Source: Lojkania enalia
Lineage: Eukaryota; Ascomycota; Dothideomycetes; Pleosporales
Direction of reading: 5' to 3'
NCBI GenBank assembly: GCA_010094045.1
Contig: ML986652.1
Location: forward strand, 1 to 45,113
DNA: 45,113 nt
A program made the translations under genes and the position numbers. Within the stretch, counting starts at the first letter, position 1; each line of letters opens with the position of its first letter. The notes beneath the pieces are model-generated. The model made no database searches. It was not told the origin of the DNA and saw only the letters and a program-made list of their open reading frames with translations. Shown piece after piece: positions 1 to 11,013 of this stretch.

Positions 1-716
1 CTTTTTTCTAGCCTTTAAGAATATATTTTTTAACGTATTTATGTATAAGAACTATTAAAAGGCCTTTAAAATAATAGAAATTATTCTTCTAAACGTATAG
101 GTTATATTAGATTACCTTAATATATAATTATATATCCTACTAGAACTACTTCTATAAGAAGACTTTTAATAGCCTAAAACTCTAAATAATATATATAAAT
201 TTAGGTTATAATTAATACTTATATAAAAGTCCTTTATATAATTATTAAAAGAGGTATAAGAAAGATTCTTATAGCTTATAAAAGGTGCTAAGTTAATGCT
301 ATATTAGAATACACTTCTTTAAACTTATAACTCTAAGCTTAAAAGGTAATTAGAAGAAGTAACTAAGTATAAAACGCGTAAAAGAAAGTATATTTAGTAT
401 AATAGTATAATATTATATAGTAAGGGATCTTTATATATAGCTGCTAAAGTATCTATAAGCTCTCAGCCCTTTAAAAAGACTTATAATACTAATACTTAAG
501 AAAGGGCTCAACTAGTTTAACGCTACTATAGTAACTATAGTAAGATTAGATATAACGCTCGTACGTACTAAAAGGATAGTAGGGAAAATTCTAAATTAGA
601 TAAAAGTATATTATATATAAAATCTCTTATTAATATTAAGTAAATTAACTTTTCGTATATAGTATTTATTACGCTAAGAAGAAGTAGCTGCTTTAATAAG
701 ATAGCTGCTTTAATAG
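1..716 (+). mobile_element. 3' end of a Fot1/pogo-like DNA transposon, RIP-degraded
   Basis: This is the 3' part of a Tc1-mariner-superfamily (Fot1/pogo-like) element that begins outside the window. Around 520-640 the plus strand reads as the degraded C-terminal zinc-knuckle tail typical of these transposases (SNYSKIRYNARTYQKD-like, expected form C-x2-C-x4-H-x4-C), followed by an acidic/basic tail. The right terminal repeat (about 684-716) contains the word AGCTGCTTTAATA twice and is followed by TA, the expected target duplication. The same sequence occurs inverted from 43633 to about 44349. The transposase frame is full of stops, so the copy is dead. Family assignment rests on the tail motif, the TIR design and the inverted second copy, whose catalytic region is visible. 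Confidence 0.7.
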
Positions 717-718
717 TA

Positions 719-1112
719 GAATATATTATCTATAATCTTTATAAAGAAATTTAAAAGTAATTTCTAATTCTATATAAGTTATAAAGTTCTAAATACTATT
801 ACTATTAAGAACTAATATCCGATTCTACTAATTTAAGAGATATTAATTTAATTTAGTAAAACTAAATACTATATAAAATTCGATATTATTACTATATTTA
901 ATAAGTTAAGAATTATTAAAAGAGATAAATAGAAGACTACTTTTTATATATACTATAGGCTGTTTAAATATCTAGTAATATCTTTTAACCTAGTTAATAC
1001 TCTAAATATATTCTAGTACTTTATAAATAATATACTAAAATTATACTTTAATATATTTTATACTACTTATATTAATAATATTCTAATATTTAGTAGAAAT
1101 TTAAAGGATTAT
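719..1112 (+). pseudogene. Gypsy reverse transcriptase fragment (family E), left part
   Basis: The frame reads through the central RT fingers and palm: a FDIITIFNKLRI-like block (about 878-913), YRLFKYLVISFNLVNTLNIF (motif 4) and the catalytic box. That box should be YIDDILIFS but reads YINNILIF at 1068-1091, both aspartates changed to Asn (GAC/GAT->AAC/AAT). Several TAG/TAA codons stand where Trp or Gln is expected. The reading resumes after the A1 insertion at 8315 with a LVLKALK-like block, as expected of the helix after the catalytic box. A second, antisense copy of the same RT lies at 10228-10770. No LTRs of this family were recognised. Confidence 0.75.
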
Positions 1113-1391
1113 TATAACAATGCGAAGGAATCGTTCCACGAAAAGCTTTATATTCAACCTTATCCTAAAGCTTTTCGCTTATCTTATTCTACCCCTAGCT
1201 CCGCCTCTTTTCCCTTCTGTATATGGTTGTATACTCCCTTATAAGTAGCTTAATAGTTCTTCTATATCCTTTTATATAAGGCCTATAGGTGTTAATAGAA
1301 TTCTTAGGTCCCTAAACCCCTATATACTCTTATATACCTCTAAGTAGATTTGTATTATATTTAGACCTATTATCTTACCTATACTATTATA
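1113..1391 (+). repeat. 5' LTR of A1 (279 bp)
   Basis: It aligns end to end with 8031-8309, 15835-16113 and 28831-29109. It starts TATAACAATG and ends CTATTATA; the 3' LTR retains the unmutated end CTATTACA. It contains a conserved GAAAAGCTTTATATTCAACC-like stretch and a TATATAAGGCC promoter-like segment near 1275. No primer-binding site could be matched to a tRNA in the bases that follow. Confidence 0.93.
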
Positions 1392-3430
1392 TTATATAGA
1401 AGAATTTAATACTACTAGTAACAGCCTCTTTAATAATATTATATTAATTGTTTATTTAATTATATCTAAGTCTAAAATATACCTAATTTAGTTTAGGTTA
1501 TAATATTTATATACTATTATATTAAATTATTTAGTTATCTAGATAGAATTTTAAAGACCTTCTATTAACTGAAGCCTTTAGGTTTAGAACTTTCTATCCC
1601 CTATAATTAGGATTGCCTTTAGAAAAGCCGTATAAAGTACGCCTAGGTAGAAACTTAAAAACTACTAATAATCTATTAGAATTAGAGGTAACCGCTAATA
1701 TCTAACTATAATTTACCTTCTAATTCTTATACCGGAATTAATACACGCGTAAGTTGTAGTAAGAGTAAACTTCTATCTATATATGTAGAATAACCGTTAC
1801 CTCTTATAAGGGGCTCTATAATAGGCGGACCCCTCTCTATAGGGCCTATAATAAAGAACCTATCTAATTTAGAGGAAAATTAGAGTAAACTAACCTTTAA
1901 GAAATAAATTGTAATTTTATAAGAGGAGATCGCATGCTTAATATAATAGAAAACTATTAGTTCTAATTAACCTCTATAAACCACTGAATTAAAACCGATA
2001 ATATGCTAGAAAACTTTTATAACTCTCCTAGTAAGAAACCTCTTAGCTACCTCTAAGCCCTCTTAAGCCTATCTTACTAAATATATACTTAAGATTAAAA
2101 GCTTTATAGATAGTAGTAAACTTATATTTAAATAATAGTAAGCCTTAATTCTAGACCGACTTAAAATTAATATAAATTATTATCTAATAGAGTATATACG
2201 TAGAGTATTAGTATAAAAATATACTTCTAGTACTGCGAAAGGATATCTAGAACTAAAATACCTAGTTAAATCGGACTAGTATTAGTTTAAAAATACTAAA
2301 GAAATAATTATACTTCTATAATTATATTTTATTATAGGTAATAAAGAGATAGAGGCGTAATAGGCGTTTTAAGTCCTAAGGATAAATAAGGGAGAAGCGT
2401 TCCCAACTTTTAAAGCTCGCTTTATTAATACAACTATTAAGGGATCCGTATCCTAATCTAAGTAGTTCTTCTACTTATAGAATAAGATTCTCTCTAGTCT
2501 AAAGATACTAAACCTTAACTTTAAGCTTATATAGAAAGGCTCCTTTAATACTATAGTCGCCTACTTAATAGCTTATAATATAGAAAGGAGAAGTATTTCT
2601 AGCCTTCTAGAATAAACTATTAGCTTATAGGTTGTAGCTAAAATAAATTCGGATTAGTACTGGAAGGGTTCTAAGAGTTTATCTAAAGTAACCTACGATC
2701 TAATACTACCCTAATCTACCCTAATATTAATACTTTATTCTACTACAATCGCTCCCTAATAACCTAATAAGACTCTTATACTTGAAAGGTATACGATTCT
2801 AGGTAATTACTATAATTATAATAAACTAGGATACTTTATAAACGAATATATAGTCTTTAAAGTATAAGAGATAGAAGTTAAATAAGAGGAGATTAAAGAA
2901 GAAGAGTTTCTAAATACAAATAAGTACTATTTAAATAGTTTTTAGGTAGGAAATAGAAACATCTAGAAAAACTCTCTATTCTAAACTTAAGTAAGTATAA
3001 CTTATTAAATATTAATTTATCGTATTTATTTAGAGGAAAGTACTTCTAAATCCCTACTATTCTATATTTAAAAGGCGTTAGTATACAACTAAATACTCTT
3101 GTTAATACTAGTACTTAAGGCTTCCTATTCCTTAATTCTATAGTAGCTAGATTACTCTTCTAAGCCCTATATATATTAATATAGTACTTACCCTTTAAAA
3201 TTACTATTAAAGGTTTTTAGGACCGAATTTAAACTCTAGTTAATTAGTATATCCGCTTACACCTATAAATTAATAGAAGAACTATCTAAAACTACCTATT
3301 TATTATTATAAATCTAGGTACTTAGAATTATATTATTAGTATTAAATAGTTATATTATTTTCAACTCTAGCTAGATACGGATAAGAATCGGATTATATAA
3401 CCCTCTAAGTATCCTACTACTTATAATCCT
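1392..3430 (+). pseudogene. Family A gag and protease region, copy A1
   Basis: Degraded Gag and protease. The clearest landmark is a retroviral-type zinc knuckle at 2808-2849 that should read C-x2-C-x4-H-x4-C. All four ligands read Tyr (codons at 2808, 2817, 2832 and 2847), each explicable by one C->T change at CpA on one of the strands. An acidic linker (EIKEEEF) follows. A protease-like block lies near 3240-3300 in the same frame. The pol frame downstream is shifted by -1 relative to this one, and the same step is present in copy A2. The first 500 bp after the LTR show no recognisable domain. Confidence 0.7.
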
Positions 3431-3469
3431 TTACCTCCTCTTCTTATATAATTAACTCAGCTAGTATAT

Positions 3470-6400
3470 AATAAGAAGGTAGAGCTAGATATCCAGCAAC
3501 GCGATGCTCTATAGGAAAAGAACTAGTATTAGTAGTCCTATAGTCTGACTATCTATTATATTAAGGGTTTATTAAGACTGCTAAAACTATATTAGTTTTT
3601 TATAGCTTATAGTTTAAATAAGCTTAGAGCTCCTATACGCCCGTATATAATAAAGTTTAAACCTAATCCGAAGAAAGTCTATTCTTCTATTATTACTTTT
3701 ATCTTAGCTAATACTTTCTACTTTAATATAAAGAGGAAAGAGAATAAGTTTTTCTCTATATCTCTATACGAAATCGAGCGGCTGATTAAAGATAAGTAAG
3801 TCCTAGAGCTAGAAGATAAGGCTGAAAATAAAGTACTAGTAAATCTCTGATTACTATCTAAATACTATAAGTATTAAAATATATTTAGTAAAACTGCGGC
3901 TTATTAATTACCGGAGTACTCCTCTTATAATTATAAGATTATTCTTATAGAACCCCGCTCTAATAGTTATAGTCTATTATATAAGTAGAATGTTAAGGAG
4001 CTAGAGGTAACTAAAAAGTATATTATAGATAATCTATAGTATAGGTATATTAAGTAGAGTCGGAGCTCCTTTATATTTCTAATCCTTTACGTTTGTAAAC
4101 CTAATAGCAACCTATATATCTATATAGATTATTATAAACTTAATACTCTTACCTATAAGAATATATATCCGATACTATATATAGATAAACTTCTATCTAG
4201 GCCTATTAAGGTAGTAATCTTTACTAAGTTTAATATTCGCGCGGCCTTTAATAAGATTAGAATAGACTCTAGTTCTAAAGAATATACTACCTTTTAGACT
4301 TAATATAGAACCTATAAGTATAAAGTTCTACCTTTTAGATTATATAACGGTCTAGTAACTTACTAGCGCTATATAAACGACGTACTAATTAACTACTTAG
4401 ATAACTTCTATATCGCTTATCTAGATAACATCCTTATCTACTTTAAAGACGAGGTAATATACGCTATCTACGTTAAGAAAGTTCTTAAGAGATTATATTA
4501 AGTAGGGTTATAAGTTAATATTAAGAAGAGCGAATTCTATATTACTTAAACTAAATATCTTAGCTATATTCTATTAAATAAAGGCCTTAAGGTTAACCTA
4601 GAGAAGGTAGAAGTACTATACAACTAGCAGCTACCTACTACTATAATAGGTATAAAATCCTTCTTAGGTTTTACTAGATTCTATTAACAGTTTATACTAG
4701 AATTCTCGTATATTATAAAGCTAATTATTATACTATAAAGTCCTATAACCCCTTTTATATAGACTTTAGAATATAATATTACCTTTAAGAAATTAAAGTT
4801 AGCCCTATTAAGTATACCTACATTCTACTACTTTAACCCTATATTAGAAATAAAAATGGAAACTAACGCCTCTAATAGAGTAGTTATAGGAGTACTATTA
4901 TAGAAATATTCTAACGGTAAATAGTACTCTATAGTATTTTATAGTAAGGTTCTATCTAGTTTAGAACTAAACTAGAAGATCTATAATAAGAAACTATTTA
5001 TAATCGTTACTACGTTTAAGTAATAGAGGGTAAAACTTATTTCTATAGCTACTAGAACTCTAGTATATACCGATTATCGCTTACTCGAATATTTTATAAC
5101 TATAAAAGTACTTAATACTCGTTTAGTTTATTAGACTAAAGAATTAGCTTAGTATTAGTTCCGAATCGAGTATACCCTAGATAAGAATAATACTAGAGCG
5201 GACATCTTTAGTCGTTACGAATAAGATATAAAAAACTTAAAAATAGCTTAAACTAACAACTAGTTAAGAATCTTATTTAGACCGTATTAACTTTACCCCT
5301 AAATTAATACCGAATTAGCCTAATTCTATATTACCTAAATAATAACTTAAACGGCTATATTAAACGTTATTAAAGGCTAGGAGTAGATTATATTACTAGA
5401 CTCTCTAGAGTTAATTAATATATTACTATAAGAAAACTAAGCCTCTTTTATATAAGAATATACCCTTTTACCCTATAAGTATTAGATAGAGAATAGACTA
5501 CTCCTCTACAACAATTACTTATATATTCTATTAGATTCAGGCCTTTATATATAACTTATATAAGAAACTTATAACTAAGTATCCTCCGTATACCTAAATA
5601 CTACTAAAATCTATTAGTTACTATCCTAGAAGTATTACTAGAAGGGTATAGAGGCTACTTATAAACGATATATATAGAATTATATCCTATACTATAAAGC
5701 TTATCTAATATAAACCCGAACCCTAGGTTTTATCTACCTACTTCCTATACTAAATTGACTAATATAATACCTATATATTAACTTTAAGAATTTTTCTATA
5801 GATAAGTCCGGATATAATTAGATTATAGTAGTAATTAATTACCTGTCTAAATAAGTAGTATCTATTCTCTACTATCGTATAATTAACGTATAGGGAATAG
5901 CCGAATTATTTATTTAATAGGTATACTACTTTAGCTATATACCCGAAACTATTATTTTAGATTAAGGATCTTAGTTTATATCTAGTTTCTAGTCCAAATT
6001 CTACTATATCTTAGATATAAAGATTAAACTATCTACTACTTATTATAAAGAGACTGACGGACAGACGGAGATTATAAATAAGTATATTAATTAGAGACTG
6101 CACTCTTTTATATCCTTCTACTAAAATAACTAGAGTTCTCTATTACCTATAATCGACCGAGTATAAGTAACTCTACCCTATATAACTATTAGAATATCCC
6201 TATATTAGATCCTATATAGATCTAAGCCCTGTTAGAGTTAGGATTAGAAATATTCTATTAATCCTATTACTGTAATAGATAAATTAAATTGTAAGAATGC
6301 TTTAGCTCTAGTAACTTATATATATATAGCCTAGGAAACTGTAAAGGCTAATATTAAGAAGGCTTAAGATTATATATAATCTATTATTAACTATTACTAG

Positions 6401-6950
6401 TAACTAATTAATTAGTAGATCGGTAATATAGTTTACCTAAATACTAAGAACCTTACGGTTTAGGGACTAAGCTGAAAGCTATCCGATTAATAGAAGGGCC
6501 CTTTTAAAGTACTAGAATAGGTTGGAAACTCGTACTATCTATAGCTACCCCTAAGATTAAGAATATATAATATCTTCGCACCAAACCTACTGTATAAGAA
6601 CTTCTAAGACCCTCTACTAAGGTAAGAAGCTCTAAAACTACCCGCTATCGCTATTAAAAGGGTAGAAGAGTAGGAGGTTAAGAAAATACTAGCTAGTAAG
6701 CTATATTTTAAGACCCTTAAATACTATATAAAATGGCTAGAATATAATTCTAACCCGGTCTAGTATAAAGCTTTAAATTTTATAGGTTCGCCTTATAAGC
6801 TAAAAACTTTTTATAATAAGTATCTAAATTAGCTAGAACCTCTAAAAGCCTTAACTAAATAGATTAAAGTATATAAGAATAGTATAGAGAATATAGATTA
6901 TCTGGTAGATAATAATATATAAGAGTTAAGTAGTAGATTTAAAAATTAAA
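3470..6950 (+). pseudogene. Family A pol: RT, RNase H, integrase and chromodomain, copy A1
   Basis: One frame, broken only by stops, reads in order as follows. RT has FTKFNIRAAFNKIRI at about 4220-4265 and a catalytic box at 4418-4441 that reads YLDNILIY, so the second Asp is Asn. Gypsy RNase H follows (METNASNRVVIGVLL near 4857; NNTRADIFSR near 5190). The integrase core is at about 5740-6250, with YKETDGQTEI near 6040. A chromodomain-like segment (KYYIKWLEYN) is at 6719-6850. Gln and Trp codons are widely replaced by TAG/TAA. Families with this order are chromoviruses, which use the chromodomain to target heterochromatin; the protein here cannot be made. Confidence 0.85.
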
Positions 6951-8015
6951 GTATAGGCCCGAAATTACTCCTCTATAAAATCCGGAGGGTCTAATAGTAG
7001 GCTGTTAAATACCTTCCTAGTTCTCTCCTCTTCTACTCTCCTTCCCCTTTCTTCCCTCTAGACTCCTCTTAAACCTCCCCTACCTTATTTTTAGCCGCCT
7101 AAAAGCGCCGCAATATCAGCTTAAAAGCTAAATACTAGAGCCTCTAGGGCTGAAACCTAATAGAGGAACTTAGTACTCTAGTAGAATAAAGCTACCTAGA
7201 TATTAGCTGTAAAAAGGCTATTTTTCTAACTCTTTATAACCTAGGCTATAAGTACTAGGCTATAAGTAGACTCTAAAATAGCCTTAAAAGCTACCTTTTT
7301 ATCCTCCTTATCCCCTACGTATTAGACTACTATCTATAGTTTAAGATAGCCCCGGAGGACTAGAAACTCCTCCTTATAATATAAGGAGATCTATAAGTAT
7401 ATTAGTAGTAAGTACTCTACTAGTATTAGATATAATTTATACGGGGTTATACTTTTTATTTTATAAGATATAATACTCGCATTTTTTTAATCTCAGGGAC
7501 TAAAAGATAAATATTATATACCGCCCGTAGACGAGCGTGTATATAGTCTAAAAGTAGATAATTTAAAAGGCTTTTAAAGAGGCTTTAGAAGGCGGGCGGA
7601 ATAGTATATTAATTAATTTTTTTCTATAAAGCGTTAGCGATATTTTAATAATTAACAGTTCTAGGGACGTGTAATAATACGTATAGAGTAGAAGTTGTTA
7701 TTTAGTTAAGAAAGCTTAGTTAACAGCAACTTAATAATATACTAAGGCTAGTAAACGCTTGTTACTATACGCGACGAAATTGTAATATTAATAAACCGTT
7801 ATAATAGTAGTTACCAGCTGATATATAGGTTAATTATACTTACTATAAAAACCTTACTTAATATTACGTTAATATATAAATATATCTTTATAAGCAACCG
7901 TACGTATTAGCTCTTATTAATAAATACCTCCTCGAAGAAATTTCTTTATACTAGAATCTATCTGTAACAGCTCTAATTCCCTCCCGAACTAGTATAGATA
8001 GGGACTATTAGCCTA

Positions 8016-8030
8016 TGAGGAGGGGGGTAG
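8016..8030 (+). other. Polypurine tract of A1
   Basis: A GAGGAGGGGGG run ends just before the 3' LTR. In reverse transcription this tract primes plus-strand synthesis. The A2 copy has the matching AGAGAAGGGGGG run at 28816-28828. Confidence 0.75.
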
Positions 8031-8309
8031 TATAATAATGCGAAGGAATCGTTCTATAAAAAGCTTTATATATAACCTTATCCTAAAGCTTTTCGCTTAT
8101 CTTATCCTACCCCCAACTTCGCCTCTTTTCCCTTCCGTATATAGTTGTATACTCCCTTATAAGTAGCTTAGTAGTTCTTCTATATCCTTTCGTATAAGGC
8201 CTATAGGTGTTAATAGAATTCCTAGGTCCTTAAACCCCTACGCACTCCTATATACCTCTAAGTAGATTCGTACCGCATTTAGACCTATTATCTTACCTGT
8301 ACTATTACA
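8031..8309 (+). repeat. 3' LTR of A1 (279 bp)
   Basis: Same length as the 5' LTR, and one of the less mutated copies: it keeps TACCGCATTTAGACC and the intact terminal TTACA. It is followed by the ATTAT target duplication. Confidence 0.93.
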
Positions 8310-8314
8310 ATTAT

Positions 8315-8356
8315 AAGTAGTATATTTAACTAGTTCTTAAAGCTTTAAAAGTAAAT
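8315..8356 (+). pseudogene. Family E reverse transcriptase, continuation after A1
   Basis: Directly after the ATTAT duplication the family E frame resumes with a reading like YI-LVLKALK, the helix that normally follows the catalytic box of Gypsy RT. The match ends near 8350-8356, where sequence homologous to family B integrase starts without RNase H in between. This is either an old deletion or a recombination junction. Confidence 0.6.
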
Positions 8357-9956
8357 AATATAGAGTACTATAGAAAATAATTATAGACTAAAATACTAAA
8401 TTTACTTTAAAGTTTTAGTAAATAATTATAAACTTACTAGGAATTAAATATAAAATATCTATAGTATTTTACTTTTAAATAAACGGATAAATAGAATAAA
8501 CAAATTAAATAGTAGAATAATACTTATAATACTACCTAAACTATAGATAAAATAATTAGATAATACTACTATTAATAGTATAACTAGAGTATTACTATTT
8601 ATAGCAAACTATAGGTATAAATTAAAAACCTATAATACTCTAATCAGAGTAGTATTATAGGTACTATAAGTATAGGAATAAGTTGAAATTATTTAATAAA
8701 TATAAGACTCGCTAAAAAAGGACCTTTAATTTCTATAATATATTATAAAGAAATATTATAATAAGAAATATAAATAACTACCTTATTTTAAGAAGAGAGA
8801 AAAAGTTTAGCTGCTATAATAAAATATTTAAAGTAAATAACTAAATAGTAAACTAGATTATATTAAAATTAGATTATATAAGATAGAAGAATAAATATTA
8901 CTCGTAAACTATTAACTTATATTACCTATAACTATAAAAATCTATCTAACCTTCTATATAGTATTTATAGAAAAAGTACCTTAGGACGCTAAACTAGTAG
9001 TATATAATATAGACGTATATAGGAAAGACTAGAAATAGAAGATCGAGATAATAATAAGATATAGGATATAAAATAATAAGTAGTATTATCTAATTAAATA
9101 GTTAGAAATAGATAAATATAGAAACTTATAAAATAATATCTAAAAACTAGAAGAAAACTTTAGCTTTATAGTATTATAAGTATATTATAAAAACTAAATT
9201 TATAAAGAAAATTTAGAAATAGAATAATAGGATTAAATAATATTAGCTATATTATAAGAGGTAACTCTACCTTAAAAAGAAGACCTATTTTATAATCCGC
9301 CTCTTTCTCTTCTTTAAGCTACTTCTATATACGTTTATAACCTTCTACCTATCTATACTTTACTTATTTACAAATCTTCTAAAGATGTTAGATTTTTACC
9401 TAAACTACTACTATCTTACTATTTATTTCTTCTAGTTAATCTAGAATCTTTTAATACTCCTCTTTAGCTAGTTAAAACTAGTAATCTAACTTCTTAGCCT
9501 TCTTATTCTAATACTCTACTACTATATATAAATATTATAAATTAATAAAGATATTAAAATAAATAATTATTTTAAATATTATAGAAAATATTATAGAATA
9601 ACTATATACTAAACTAAATATATTTAGAATAGTATAATTACTTTAGAGTCTCCTTTCTATTAATTTTATATATTAGTCTCTTATAAGAATAATAAGAATA
9701 AGGTATTATAATTAAATTAGAAGAATTAATACGGTTAGTATAGTAATAGCAATTTAATATAAAGTAATAAAAAGAAGGTATTAGGGAAGTATATAAAGAA
9801 TATATAAGTAGCTTACTAGCCCTACTATATAATTAAGAAGAACGGAATAACTCTTAGACTAAAAGTTTAGAGAGGAGAGATAGCATTATAAATACCCTTA
9901 TACTAAAACCTATTAAAGTATAAAATTCTATATAAATAAATAAGTAAAGCTAGTTA
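8357..9956 (+). pseudogene. Family B Gypsy: integrase C-terminal half, chromodomain and 3' region (copy B1)
   Basis: The stretch is homologous to 15607-15834 joined to 29115-30430. It reads as the end of the integrase core (degraded PQTDGQTERTNQ-like block near 8480), the integrase C-terminal domain, and a chromodomain (YYLIKQLEIDKYRNLQNNI-like reading near 9083-9160, expected W residues lost). After about 9290 a pyrimidine-rich then AT-rich 3' untranslated region runs to a putative LTR. The 5' two thirds of this copy are missing. All frames are closed by RIP-type stops. Confidence 0.7.
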
Positions 9957-10227
9957 TATAAATAGTTTAGTAACTTAGTTAAAACTAAATTACTAAATCT
10001 ATTTAATTACGAATTAGTAATTAAATAAGAGGAATAGTATAAAAACTAAATTATATTTAATAACCTTATAACTTTAATCTTTATAGCTCTTTATAATTAA
10101 CTTAAATATCTTTATATACTCTACTTATATACTTCTATTATAAATCTATAAGAATAATCCCTTTATAGTATATAATTACTCTTAGTTATTATTCTATTCT
10201 ACAACCGGCTAATTAGAGGCTATTATA
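9957..10227 (+). repeat. Putative LTR of family B, first copy
   Basis: The block 10052-10227 is closely similar to 10837-11013, with shared TATTTAATAA start, CTTTATAGCTCTTTATA core and GGCTATTATA end (the RIP form of TTACA). Weaker similarity extends left to 9957, where both copies begin TATAA followed by a TTAGTA-CTTAG motif. The exact 5' boundary is uncertain. It stands where the 3' LTR of copy B1 would be expected. Confidence 0.55.
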
Positions 10228-10770
10228 AGATTCTTACTAAATATTAAAATATTATTAATATAAGTAGTATAGAATATATTAAAATATAGTTTTAGTATAT
10301 TATTTATAAAATATTAAAATATATTTAGAGTATTAGCTAGGTTAAAAAATATTACTAAATATTTAAATAGCCTATAATATATATAAAAGATAGTTTTTTA
10401 CTTATCTCTTTTAATAATCTTTAATTTATTAAATACGGTAATAATATTAAATTTTATATAGTATTTAGCCTTATTAAATTAGATTAATATTTCTTAGATT
10501 AGTAGAATTAGGTATTAGCTCTTAATAGTAATAATATTTAGGACTCTATAGTTTATCTAAAATTAGAAACTACCTTTAAATTTCTTTATAAAGATTATTA
10601 ATACAACTACTAGTAATAAACTTATTCTAATAAATCTCTTAGATAAGTTCTTATTAAAGTACTTTTTTAGTATCTTTATATTACGGATGCTCCTATAAGA
10701 ATCCCTATACTAGACCTAATTAAGATCTAGAACTCTATATAGCTAGAAAAAATAAGGTTAATATAAGATA
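10228..10770 (-). pseudogene. Antisense Gypsy reverse transcriptase fragment (family E)
   Basis: On the minus strand this reads as RT from the fingers (NLSKRFIRISLLLVVV-like, then IIFIKKFKGSF) to the catalytic box (YINNILIFSKNL, both Asp as Asn), ending exactly at the neighbouring LTR. It is the same family as 719-1112, in the opposite orientation. It is wedged between two family B LTRs, so it is probably the host sequence of one of those insertions. No LTR of its own was found. Confidence 0.7.
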
Positions 10771-11013
10771 TATAACGCGCTTAGTAGCTTAGCTAATTAA
10801 GTAACTAAGTAAGAAATAATAGTAAGGAAACTAAATTGTATTTAATAATCTTACAACTTTAACCTTTATAGCTCTTTATAGTTAACTTAAATATCCTTTA
10901 TATACTCTACTTACGTACTTCTATTATAAGCCTACTAGAATAATTTCCCTACAGCATGTGATTACTCTTAGTTATTGCTCTATCCTATATCTAGCTAATT
11001 AGAGGCTATTATA
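10771..11013 (+). repeat. Putative 5' LTR of family B, copy B2
   Basis: It begins TATAACGCGC (RIP form of TGTAACGCGC) and ends GGCTATTATA. The core matches 10052-10227. Internal family B sequence with Gag and Pol follows immediately. A matching 3' LTR for B2 was not recognised near 30430, so the pair is incomplete. Confidence 0.55.

Larger units (their letters stand above)
1113..8309 (+). mobile_element. Full-length LTR retrotransposon, Gypsy/Ty3 chromovirus (family A, copy A1), RIP-dead
   Basis: The copy is complete at 7197 bp. Two 279-bp LTRs bound it, and the 5-bp target duplication ATTAT lies directly outside (1108-1112 and 8310-8314). LTR ends are TATAA...TTATA or TTACA, i.e. RIP-converted TGTAA...TTACA. 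A purine tract precedes the 3' LTR. Domains in order are Gag with zinc knuckle, aspartic protease, reverse transcriptase, RNase H, integrase and a C-terminal chromodomain-like segment. The frame carries dozens of stop codons. A second copy (A2) is at 15835-29109. The element was inserted into a family E reverse transcriptase. Confidence 0.92.
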
